NCBI GenBank assembly: GCA_035495465.1
Contig: DATJFX010000003.1
Span: forward strand, 1 to 9,101
From: DATJFX01 sp035495465
GTDB lineage: Bacteria; Patescibacteriota; Doudnabacteria; UBA920; O2-02-FULL-48-8
Length of the DNA stretch: 9,101 nucleotides
Reading direction: 5' to 3'
Part shown: one piece after another, positions 1 through 4,756 of the stretch
How the letters are laid out: each line of letters begins with the position of its first letter
Numbering within the stretch: the stretch's first letter is position 1
Position numbers and translations under genes: made by a program
Notes under the pieces: model-generated
Seen by the model: the letters and a program-made list of their open reading frames with translations, nothing else
Told to the model about the DNA's origin: nothing
Databases searched by the model: none

Positions 1-368
1 GTTTCTTTTATACCAAGTTTTCGACTTAATTCTTTTATAGCGTCAATTGTCGAAATGCCCACTTTTACTAAATCAGCATGAAAAAAAGAACCAGACGCTT
101 GGGAATTTTCCTCATACTCCTTACCATCCACAGTGATTACCTGACCATTAGATTGTCTTTCTTCAACGATAAAATCAAAAGGATAATATTTGATATATCC
201 CAAGGCCAGTGCTTGGAAAGGAAGAACAATTCCAACCCGCGCCAACTGTTCTTGGGTGCCCAAAGCCTCAGACTTAACAAACAACTCGGGATGGAGTTGT
301 TTTTGAGCTTCTAAATAGGCCTGTTCTTTTTGCCATTTTTCAAAAATAGGGTCGGAAGAATCGAGCAT
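1..368 (-). CDS. truD: tRNA pseudouridine synthase TruD-like, N-terminal part (cut by window start)
   Basis: Read on the minus strand from ATG at 368, an open frame of 122 codons runs off the window edge. TruD makes pseudouridine at position 13 of several tRNAs in the cytoplasm. The visible part has the family's N-terminal signature: a substrate-side strand LGYIKYYPFDFIVEE (compare G-x-I-K-x-x-P-x-D-F-x-V-x-E), then an insert, then a stretch reading HADLVKVGISTIDAIKELSR, which matches the TruD pattern of a Lys followed by a Thr-led helix. The catalytic Asp lies further on and is outside the window. About 40 N-terminal residues are acidic and polar and are not typical of E. coli TruD. The start is chosen because a strong promoter places the transcription start at this ATG. 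It is transcribed away from the secreted-protein gene. A plus-strand frame at 78-314 is only its antisense shadow. The family call is from recognition, not search. Confidence 0.8.
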   Translation of the reverse strand, partial: MLDSSDPIFEKWQKEQAYLEAQKQLHPELFVKSEALGTQEQLARVGIVLPFQALALGYIKYYPFDFIVEERQSNGQVITVDGKEYEENSQASGSFFHADLVKVGISTIDAIKELSRKLGIKE

Positions 369-374
369 GCCCAA

Positions 375-403
375 AGTATAGCTGAAGGCTTAAGTATTGA
401 CAA
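375..403 (-). promoter_or_regulatory. truD promoter, probably leaderless
   Basis: On the minus strand, TTGTCA (403-398), a 17-bp spacer and TATACT (380-375) match a sigma-70 type promoter in 5 of 6 bases at each hexamer. Only 6 bases (GCCCAA on the plus strand) separate the -10 box from the ATG at 368, so the expected start of transcription is the A of the start codon. No Shine-Dalgarno sequence could be transcribed from it. Confidence 0.75.
385..393 (+). repeat. AAGGCTTAA box, copy 1
   Basis: This 9-mer lies in the spacer of the truD promoter and ends 3 bp before the -35 box of the plus-strand gene. Two further exact copies (1470-1478 and 3463-3471) also sit in divergent promoter regions. 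The centre AAG-G-CTT is a short inverted repeat. It could be an operator or just promoter-proximal sequence, and no binding protein is known from the window. Confidence 0.5.
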
Positions 404-425
404 AGGGGCTGTTTTATGCTATCCT
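397..425 (+). promoter_or_regulatory. Promoter of the first secreted lysozyme-like gene
   Basis: TTGACA (397-402, perfect consensus), a 17-bp spacer and TATCCT (420-425), the latter preceded by TGC at 417-419, form an extended -10 promoter. The predicted start is about 431-432, which coincides with the 5' base of the leader hairpin. Its -35 hexamer overlaps the truD -35 hexamer on the other strand by 5 bp. Confidence 0.7.
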
Positions 426-430
426 ATACA

Positions 431-539
431 GTTGCGTACCGGCTCCCGCTTTATGCGGGACCGGGTAGGCAACATAGCCTAAACCCCTATGTTACCGCGC
501 AATTTAAGCACATTAATAAAGGTCAAACCCTACCCGCAA
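431..539 (+). ncRNA. Structured 5' leader or small RNA with competing hairpins
   Basis: From the predicted transcription start the RNA can form several strong helices that I found by hand. Hairpin A pairs GTTGC (431-435) with GCAAC (469-473), TACC (437-440) with GGTA (464-467), and CCCGC (445-449) with GCGGG (455-459) around a TTTAT loop. Hairpin B pairs AACATAG (471-477) perfectly with CTATGTT (487-493). A long-range helix pairs CGGGTAGG (462-469) perfectly with CCTACCCG (529-536), and TTGCG (432-436) can pair with CGCAA (535-539) to close the domain. A competes with B and with the long-range helix, while the last two can coexist. No known RNA family was recognised. It may be a riboswitch-like leader of the gene at 638 or a separate RNA. 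No covariation evidence is available from one sequence. Confidence 0.45.
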
Positions 540-637
540 ATCACTCTTCCTTAGCCTGACTTAAATGTCAGCTTCCCGAATTACAACCTCGGTTGGCGGC
601 AAAAGTTCTGGAGAGATTTACGAGCAAGGAATATTTC
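540..637 (+). promoter_or_regulatory. Rest of the leader: two small hairpins and a possible ribosome-site mask
   Basis: This stretch holds a hairpin CTGAC (556-560)/GTCAG (567-571) with a 6-nt loop, and CAAC (584-587)/GTTG (592-595) around a CTCG tetraloop. TTCCTT (547-552) is complementary to AAGGAA (626-631), which contains the ribosome binding site, so the site could be masked in one fold. There is no T tract, so no intrinsic terminator is seen. An upstream TTG at 593 is in frame but lies in the second hairpin and is not taken as the start. Confidence 0.35.
626..630 (+). promoter_or_regulatory. Shine-Dalgarno site AAGGA, decides the start at 638
   Basis: AAGGA ends 7 nt before ATG 638. 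It is the only clear Shine-Dalgarno sequence at a proper distance from a start codon in this window, and it favours ATG 638 over the in-frame TTG at 593. Confidence 0.7.
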
Positions 638-1213
638 ATGACTAGCCGCTTTCAGTTGAGTGTGCGAGTAACAGTTACTCTGTTGATACTCGCAATCGTA
701 CCGAACCTGTTTATAACGAACTCGGTACAAGCCCAAACTGAAAACAAAAGCACAATTAGTTTTGAAATAAAAAACATTCACGAATATTTAACTGGTAAAT
801 CAGATAAACAGGAAGCTGTTCCTGCAGAGCCGGAAGTTGATCCAAATATCGCAATATTGCAAAATTACTTAACCCAAAAGGGTTCTCCTTTAGCTCCTTA
901 TGCTGAAGACATTTTGAAACACGAAAATTGGAAATTGGTACTTGCCATTTCCAATGGTGAATCTACAATGTGTAAGCATCAGTTATACCATAACTGTTGG
1001 GGAGTCGGTGGTGCCTGGAATTTAAGACGATATAGTTCATTCGTCGAAGGATTTTCAGACGTTAACCGTTTCTTAGGAGAAATGTATATTGCGAAAGGCG
1101 CTGATACTCCAGAAAAAATTGTCCGAAAATATGTTGGTAATCCAAGCCCGTCATGGGTAAGAGCTGTTAACCAAGTGTTAGTCCAGCTTGATCAATTACC
1201 ATTAGTAAATTAA
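638..1213 (+). CDS. Secreted lysozyme-like/glucosaminidase-like protein (paralogue 1)
   Basis: 191 residues. A Sec signal peptide is clear: a basic start, a hydrophobic core at about 11-28, and a type I cleavage site after Ala32 (VQA/QT). A polar linker (about 33-70) leads to a lysozyme-like domain. Its motif is NGEST with probable catalytic Glu108, Cys112, then NCWGVGG with Cys120. This resembles GH73 glucosaminidase or lytic transglycosylase folds, where a helix-borne Glu is followed by an Asn-x-x-Gly loop. A later RRYSSF segment (130-135) and a C-terminal Y-x(6)-W (165-172) also fit such enzymes. It would cut peptidoglycan outside the membrane, in wall growth or division. Cys112 and Cys120 could form a disulfide after export. 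The gene has its own promoter, a long structured leader and a terminator at 1221. The lysozyme-like fold is fairly sure, but the exact bond cleaved cannot be told. Confidence 0.75.
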   Translation: MTSRFQLSVRVTVTLLILAIVPNLFITNSVQAQTENKSTISFEIKNIHEYLTGKSDKQEAVPAEPEVDPNIAILQNYLTQKGSPLAPYAEDILKHENWKLVLAISNGESTMCKHQLYHNCWGVGGAWNLRRYSSFVEGFSDVNRFLGEMYIAKGADTPEKIVRKYVGNPSPSWVRAVNQVLVQLDQLPLVN

Positions 1214-1220
1214 ATAATAA

Positions 1221-1243
1221 GCCCCTACGAAAGTAGGGGCTTT
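1221..1243. terminator. Hairpin terminator, usable in both directions
   Basis: GCCCCTAC (1221-1228) and GTAGGGGC (1233-1240) form a perfect 8-bp stem closed by a GAAA tetraloop, followed on the plus strand by TTTAAAATTT. Read on the minus strand the stem is followed by TTATTATTT. It can end both the secreted-protein transcript and the tRNA transcript that meets it. Confidence 0.85.
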
Positions 1244-1255
1244 AAAATTTCCATT

Positions 1256-1342
1256 TGGTGCCTAGGGAGGGAGTTGAACCCTCAATCCCTTGCGGGCCTG
1301 GGATTTTAAGTCCCATGCGTATGCCAGTTCCGCCACCTAGGC
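1256..1342 (-). tRNA. tRNA-Leu (anticodon TAA)
   Basis: This is an 87-nt cloverleaf on the minus strand. The acceptor stem GCCTAGG (1342-1336) pairs with CCTAGGC (1266-1260), followed by discriminator A and an encoded CCA (1258-1256). The anticodon stem TGGGA/TCCCA encloses the loop CTTAAAA, giving anticodon TAA. A long variable arm of class II type and a T arm GAGGG-TTCAACT-CCCTC agree with leucine. It lies 3 nt downstream of tRNA-Cys in the same transcript. Confidence 0.96.
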
Positions 1343-1345
1343 TAG

Positions 1346-1419
1346 TGGAGGCGTCAACCGGAGTTGAACCGGTGTAAAAGGTTTTGCAGACCTCTGCCTA
1401 ACCGCTCGGCCATGACGCC
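1346..1419 (-). tRNA. tRNA-Cys (anticodon GCA)
   Basis: This is a 74-nt cloverleaf on the minus strand. The acceptor stem GGCGTCA (1419-1413) pairs with TGACGCC (1356-1350), with discriminator T and an encoded CCA (1348-1346). The anticodon loop CTGCAAA gives GCA, and the T arm is ACCGG-TTCAACT-CCGGT. It is the promoter-proximal member of a two-tRNA unit. Confidence 0.96.
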
Positions 1420-1442
1420 ACGTCAATCTTTAGAACTCAATT

Positions 1443-1471
1443 ATTATAATCTTTTTTCAGATTTTTTTAAA
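1443..1471 (-). promoter_or_regulatory. Promoter of the tRNA-Cys/tRNA-Leu unit
   Basis: On the minus strand a perfect TATAAT (1448-1443) lies 17 bp after TTTAAA (1471-1466), which matches 4 of 6 bases of the -35 consensus. Runs of A in the spacer make it AT-rich. The expected start is near 1436, giving a leader of about 16 nt before the mature 5' end of tRNA-Cys. Confidence 0.65.
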
Positions 1472-1478
1472 GGCTTAA
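1470..1478 (+). repeat. AAGGCTTAA box, copy 2
   Basis: This exact copy lies between the tRNA promoter (overlapping its -35 box) and the plus-strand promoter of the second secreted protein, ending 4 bp before that gene's -35 hexamer. The flank AGGCTTAAATAT-TTGAC closely parallels AGGCTTAAGTA-TTGAC at copy 1. Confidence 0.5.
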
Positions 1479-1482
1479 ATAT

Positions 1483-1511
1483 TTGACTCCGGCTTTAAAA
1501 TTTAGTATGGT
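1483..1511 (+). promoter_or_regulatory. Promoter of the second secreted lysozyme-like gene
   Basis: TTGACT (1483-1488), a 17-bp spacer and TATGGT (1506-1511) give a start near 1518, upstream of ATG 1543. An alternative -10 box, TAAAAT (1496-1501), lies 5 bp before ATG 1507 and would make that ATG a leaderless start. It has a poor -35 box. Confidence 0.5.
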
Positions 1512-1542
1512 TTGTAGGAAAGAAAGACGACCTGACACAAAC

Positions 1543-2211
1543 ATGGACATAGTCCGAATCGCCAAATTTATCCATATCAAAGCTAATTTTTCCTCACTCG
1601 GCTGGAAGCATAAAATCTTCCTGTTGATTTTTCTATTCAGCTTAACTACTACTTTAATGCCGCATGAAACCTATGCTGCATTTTTAGTTACCCCGGACTA
1701 TCATCCGGTCTTAGTGTTTGATACAGGCGGAAATACCTATCAAGATTATTTGATTCAGATCAGCCAAGATGCGACAGATAGATATTACAAACAACAACTC
1801 CAACAGCAAGTCCAAAAAGAGCAAAAATTGATTTTAGAAGTGCAGGCTTACTTAGAAGACCAGCATTCGCCCCTTGCTGAATATACTTCTACCTTAATTA
1901 CTCTGAGAAACTGGAAACAAATTGTAGCCTTAGCTAATGCCGAGTCCAGCCTCTGTCGCAATTATCCCGTAAGTTTGTCGAATTGTTGGGGCGTGGGGGG
2001 ATCGTCGCTTTGGGATATGGGAGATAACCTAGGGCAGGCCGTGGTCAAAATGAATCACTTCCTAAACCAAAACCCTCGAGGCCCGGTAAAGTATTCGGAA
2101 ATGGGATTTGACCAAATGAATGGACTGTATAAAAAACCCGCAGCTGAGCATTGGTATAATAACGCCCAAACAGTTTACGATGATCTAGCCAACATAGAAA
2201 ATAACTTATAA
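1543..2211 (+). CDS. Secreted lysozyme-like/glucosaminidase-like protein (paralogue 2)
   Basis: 222 residues from ATG 1543. A basic segment WKHK (21-24) precedes a hydrophobic core at about 25-40, with a likely cleavage after Ala45 (TYA/A). A polar Gln-rich helix (about 75-105, with runs such as QQLQQQ) suggests a coiled coil or spacer. The C-terminal domain parallels paralogue 1: SPLAEY, NWK, then AESSLC with probable catalytic Glu134 and Cys138, then NCWGVGG with Cys148, and a late Y-x(7)-W. The role is presumably peptidoglycan cleavage outside the membrane. The two genes share a fold and motifs but differ in linkers, so an old duplication is likely; the tRNA pair lies between them. The start is uncertain: ATG 1507 and TTG 1483 are also in frame, but 1543 is downstream of the better promoter. 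No Shine-Dalgarno sequence precedes it at normal distance. Confidence 0.7.
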   Translation: MDIVRIAKFIHIKANFSSLGWKHKIFLLIFLFSLTTTLMPHETYAAFLVTPDYHPVLVFDTGGNTYQDYLIQISQDATDRYYKQQLQQQVQKEQKLILEVQAYLEDQHSPLAEYTSTLITLRNWKQIVALANAESSLCRNYPVSLSNCWGVGGSSLWDMGDNLGQAVVKMNHFLNQNPRGPVKYSEMGFDQMNGLYKKPAAEHWYNNAQTVYDDLANIENNL

Positions 2212-2212
2212 T

Positions 2213-2236
2213 AAAACCCCTCACTTGAGGGGTTTT
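2213..2236. terminator. Bidirectional terminator between convergent genes
   Basis: AAAACCCCTC (2213-2222) and GAGGGGTTTT (2227-2236) form a perfect 10-bp stem with a 4-nt loop and T tracts on both strands. It starts 1 nt after the plus-strand stop codon and lies 11 nt past the S1 gene stop, so it serves both convergent transcripts. Confidence 0.9.
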
Positions 2237-2247
2237 AAATTTGGAAA

Positions 2248-3387
2248 TTATTTGGATTCAGTTTCAGTAGGTGGGGGAGTTTGGGCAGGGGATGTGACTG
2301 CTCTTAAGGATAAGCCTAAACGATGTTCTTGGGGTTCGATAGAAATGATTTTGAACTCTTTCTCATCGCCAACCTTTACAACTTCGGAAGGATCTTTCAC
2401 TTCTTCGCTGGATAATTCCACGGAATGAACTAGGCCGTAAATTTCAGGATCAAGTTCTACGAAAGCGCCGAAAGACATAAGTTTTGTGACTTTGCCTTTT
2501 ACTATTTGGCCGACTTGGTATTTCTTAATCGATTCCAGCCAAGGATCAGGCTGTAAGCGCTTGATGGAAAGGGAAATCCGATCCCGATCAATGGAGATGA
2601 CCTGAGCCTGGACTTTCTGACCAACTTTATAAAGATCTTTCGGGTGTTCAATGCGGTTCCAGGATAGTTCAGAGATGTGAACCAAGCCTTCTAAGCCAGT
2701 ACCGAATTTTAAGAAAATTCCGAAATCAACAATTCCAGAAACTTCGCCTTCCACAACTGTGCCAATTGGCAATTGGCCGATCTTCGCGCGCATAGCTTCT
2801 TCGCCCACAGCTTTTTCTGAAACAATCAATTTTTCATCCTGAGGGTCAGCGGTAATAATTTGGACATCAAAGATTTTACCGACATAGCTTTTCAAAACTT
2901 CTAAAATCTTGGTCTTATCTCCTTCTTCGACTCGAGGATAGTGCTCAGAAGATAGTTGGGAAACTGGCAAAAAACCCATTACGCCATTGACCTCAACCAT
3001 GAGTCCGCCTTTGTTCGCTTCCATGATTTTCGATTTGATCACTTCTCGGGCTTTCATGCGGTCGGCCAAAGTCTGCCAAACGCGTTCCTGGCCAGCAGCT
3101 CGGAAAGATAGCTCTAAATTGCCGTCTTTGTTTTCTGGCTCTAAGACTTGCGCCATGACCTTGTCGCCGACTTTTAAAGTCGAGACTCGGACTGCATCAT
3201 CGAAAAGTTCGCGACCTCGGACCACTCCTAATCCTATGCCTTCGATATCGACATAGACTTCATTTTTGCCTACTGATAAAACAGTGGCTTCTAAAACGTC
3301 ACCAACTTTCGGAACTTTAATATCGACCCCTTCTTGGGCCAGAAGTTCCTGCATGGTTTTGACGTCTGTAGTTGCTGTATTGCTCAT
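2248..3387 (-). CDS. rpsA: Ribosomal protein S1-like, four S1 domains
   Basis: 379 residues with four S1 RNA-binding (OB-fold) domains at about 26-97, 114-193, 206-277 and 290-364. Domain 3 is the most canonical, with V-x-G-x-V and DFGIFLKF followed by GLVHISELSW. Domain 4 reads GKVTKLMSFGAFVEL and GLVHSVELS. The LQPDPW linker after domain 3 is typical of S1. S1 binds the 30S subunit and mRNA and helps initiation on structured or leader-poor messages. Four domains is shorter than the six of E. coli S1 but common in other phyla. The tail after 365 is Pro/Thr/Glu-rich and probably disordered. The gene is a single unit, with its own promoter and a terminator shared with the convergent gene. No Shine-Dalgarno sequence is seen before ATG 3387. 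A 30S-bound S1 is the likeliest role, but a general S1-domain RNA-binding protein cannot be excluded. Confidence 0.9.
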   Translation of the reverse strand: MSNTATTDVKTMQELLAQEGVDIKVPKVGDVLEATVLSVGKNEVYVDIEGIGLGVVRGRELFDDAVRVSTLKVGDKVMAQVLEPENKDGNLELSFRAAGQERVWQTLADRMKAREVIKSKIMEANKGGLMVEVNGVMGFLPVSQLSSEHYPRVEEGDKTKILEVLKSYVGKIFDVQIITADPQDEKLIVSEKAVGEEAMRAKIGQLPIGTVVEGEVSGIVDFGIFLKFGTGLEGLVHISELSWNRIEHPKDLYKVGQKVQAQVISIDRDRISLSIKRLQPDPWLESIKKYQVGQIVKGKVTKLMSFGAFVELDPEIYGLVHSVELSSEEVKDPSEVVKVGDEKEFKIISIEPQEHRLGLSLRAVTSPAQTPPPTETESK

Positions 3388-3447
3388 TTGATTAATTGGA
3401 TTGGGCTATTCATACTATGACAGCCGAAATCCCTTTCAAGCCCTAGG

Positions 3448-3476
3448 ATTATACACAAAATCAAGGCTTAAATCAA
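3448..3476 (-). promoter_or_regulatory. Promoter of the S1 gene
   Basis: On the minus strand TTGATT (3476-3471), a 17-bp spacer and a perfect TATAAT (3453-3448) are seen. The expected start is near 3441, giving a leader of about 54 nt before ATG 3387, unlike the leaderless truD and yebC promoters. Confidence 0.75.
3463..3471 (+). repeat. AAGGCTTAA box, copy 3
   Basis: This third exact copy lies in the spacer of the S1 promoter and touches its -35 box. It is the third divergent intergenic region in the window and each has one copy. Confidence 0.5.
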
Positions 3477-3509
3477 GCCCTTGGAGGCTAGCGGAAAGGG
3501 TTAAAATTT

Positions 3510-3517
3510 GTTAGAAT
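3510..3517 (+). promoter_or_regulatory. Weak extended -10 promoter for the MBL-gyrA-rsmI unit
   Basis: TAGAAT (3512-3517), with TGT just upstream (3509-3511), is an extended -10 box with no good -35 at normal spacing. It would start RNA near 3524, 35 nt before ATG 3559. A second candidate, TAAAAT at 3502-3507, has only a 15-bp spacer from a poor TTGGAG. Confidence 0.4.
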
Positions 3518-3558
3518 AAGAGGGCAGAAAATACCTGTTTTTATTTTGACTAATCTTT

Positions 3559-4188
3559 ATGACTATTTCTTGGTTTGGGCTCTCAAGTTTTAAAATCACG
3601 GGCAAGGATATTACTATCATTACAGACCCCTTTGGTAAATCCACAGGTCTGACTGCTGTGCGCGGGGCGGCGGATGTCGTTATTTCTTCTAGCCCAAAAC
3701 TTGAATGGTGTAATAATTTTTCTTCTATCCAAGGCCAACCTTTCCTAGTGACAGGCCCTGGAGAATATGACATTAAAGGTGCTTTTATCATAGGTTCCGC
3801 TGCAGAAAATAAAGAATTAGGACCAATCACAATTTATAGCATTGAAGTGGAAGGGGTACGGATTGCTTTTATCGGTCCAATCAAACAAAACCAGTTAACT
3901 GACGAACAAAAAGCCGCCCTGGAAGGGTCAGATGTTGTCTTAATTCCAGTTGGTGGCAAACAAATTTTAGACTTTGAAAACAGCGCTAAACTCGCCAACC
4001 AATTAGAACCCTTTTTCGTGGTTCCTCATAGCTATAAAACCGCAGGTTTGGAATTACCTTTAGATAAACTCGATAAGTTCCTCCAGGAAATGGGCGGCAA
4101 GTACGAAGAAATGGAAAAATTAACTTTAAAGAAAAAAGAATTAATAGGTGAGCAAACATCTTTAGTAGTTTTGACTCCTCAACGATAA
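3559..4188 (+). CDS. Metallo-beta-lactamase-fold protein without metal ligands
   Basis: 209 residues. The framework of the UPF0173/PF13483-like MBL family is plain: an opening TISWFGLSSFKI, TDPFG at 22-26, TGPGEYDIKG at 65-74, SDVVLIPVGG at 124-133, and the closing PHSYKTAGLELPLDKLDKF region. Active relatives carry His in WxGHSS, an HxHxDH motif, a His in the later strand and IPxHY. Here these read GLSS (7-10), SSSPKLEWC (43-51), AFIGPI (103-108) and VPHSY (155-159), so no standard ligand remains in place. It is therefore probably not a hydrolase and may serve as a binding or scaffold protein; this is inference. It is the first gene of the unit and its stop overlaps the next ATG by 1 nt (TAATG), suggesting translational coupling. 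Confidence 0.8.
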   Translation: MTISWFGLSSFKITGKDITIITDPFGKSTGLTAVRGAADVVISSSPKLEWCNNFSSIQGQPFLVTGPGEYDIKGAFIIGSAAENKELGPITIYSIEVEGVRIAFIGPIKQNQLTDEQKAALEGSDVVLIPVGGKQILDFENSAKLANQLEPFFVVPHSYKTAGLELPLDKLDKFLQEMGGKYEEMEKLTLKKKELIGEQTSLVVLTPQR

Positions 4189-4754
4189 TGGAACCGAAAG
4201 ATCTGGTTAAAAATCTTCAGAATAAACCTTACGAAACTCGGGTCAAAATTTTATGGACTACGGTAGTTGTGGCTGCAGTACTTCTAATCGTGATTTGGGC
4301 AGTGGGCTTAAAGTCCACGATTTCCAGCTTAAACGGCCAAAACCTGATCACGCCGGGAACCGCGCAAAATACCAGCAACTCTCAGAATATCCAAAACCTG
4401 ATTAGTATCGAACGAGTGGAAACTGCAGGGAATAATTTCAATGTTTATTTTAATTTGAATAATACAACTGATGATATTTTAAATTTTTCTAAAGCTTCAG
4501 ATATTACTTTAATAGTAAATGACCAAACTTTTCATCCCAGCCAAATAAATGATCGCCAAGGAAAACCATTTGCCCAAAAAATTCTGTCTTTCACCCAAAA
4601 TTTCGGAATTTTAGTTTTTCCAGCCCTGTCCGGGGACAGTGGCCAATTAACTTTTGACCAAATGACTTTCGAACGATCTAGCGACAAACCTTTGAAGCAA
4701 ACTTTGAATCTAGATTTTAAAGAATTAGAAAAAACCAGTAACCTAAGACACTAA
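4188..4754 (+). CDS. Single-pass membrane-anchored protein of unknown function
   Basis: 188 residues. A short cytoplasmic N terminus (1-20, basic) is followed by one hydrophobic segment at about 22-40, then a Ser/Asn/Gln-rich linker (about 42-66) and a C-terminal domain of about 115 residues with alternating hydrophobic and polar residues, consistent with a beta-sandwich outside the membrane. The pattern (a paired strand set around NNTTDDILNF, a late ILVFPALSG turn and a closing Leu-x-Leu-x-Phe strand) recalls DUF4352-like Ig-type domains, but I cannot assign it. No lipobox Cys or catalytic motif is seen. It is wedged between the MBL-fold gene (1-nt overlap) and gyrA (2-nt gap), so it is co-transcribed with them. 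The function is unknown. Confidence 0.75.
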   Translation: MEPKDLVKNLQNKPYETRVKILWTTVVVAAVLLIVIWAVGLKSTISSLNGQNLITPGTAQNTSNSQNIQNLISIERVETAGNNFNVYFNLNNTTDDILNFSKASDITLIVNDQTFHPSQINDRQGKPFAQKILSFTQNFGILVFPALSGDSGQLTFDQMTFERSSDKPLKQTLNLDFKELEKTSNLRH

Positions 4755-4756
4755 CT

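Noticed and set aside
78..314. 78-residue plus-strand open frame
   Set aside because: It is antisense to the TruD frame, has no promoter or ribosome site and no recognisable protein character.
416..559. A 47-codon open frame (ATG at 416 to TGA at 559) through the leader hairpins
   Set aside because: Its ATG lies upstream of the predicted transcription start (about 431), it has no ribosome site, and its sequence is explained by the RNA helices. A start from another promoter is not excluded.
431..637. Leader as a c-di-AMP (ydaO-type) riboswitch
   Set aside because: Short words near 571-613 (CCCGAA, AACCTCG, GGCG, GGAGAGA) recall the 3' core of that family, which often precedes wall-lytic genes. 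However, the word order differs and the conserved GGGGAA-type 5' core is missing. A covariance model search would decide.
593..637. TTG 593 as the start of the first secreted protein
   Set aside because: It would add a polar stretch ahead of the signal peptide and sits in a hairpin, while ATG 638 has AAGGA 7 nt upstream.
1483..1542. TTG 1483 or ATG 1507 as the start of the second secreted protein
   Set aside because: TTG 1483 is the -35 box and ATG 1507 overlaps the -10 box of the better promoter, and the extra residues lengthen an already long signal peptide n-region. ATG 1507 remains possible if TAAAAT (1496-1501) is the true -10 box.
2987..3256. 89-residue plus-strand frame inside the S1 gene, and similar frames opposite gyrA, rsmI and yebC
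   Set aside because: All are antisense shadows of well-supported genes, with no start signals or family motifs.
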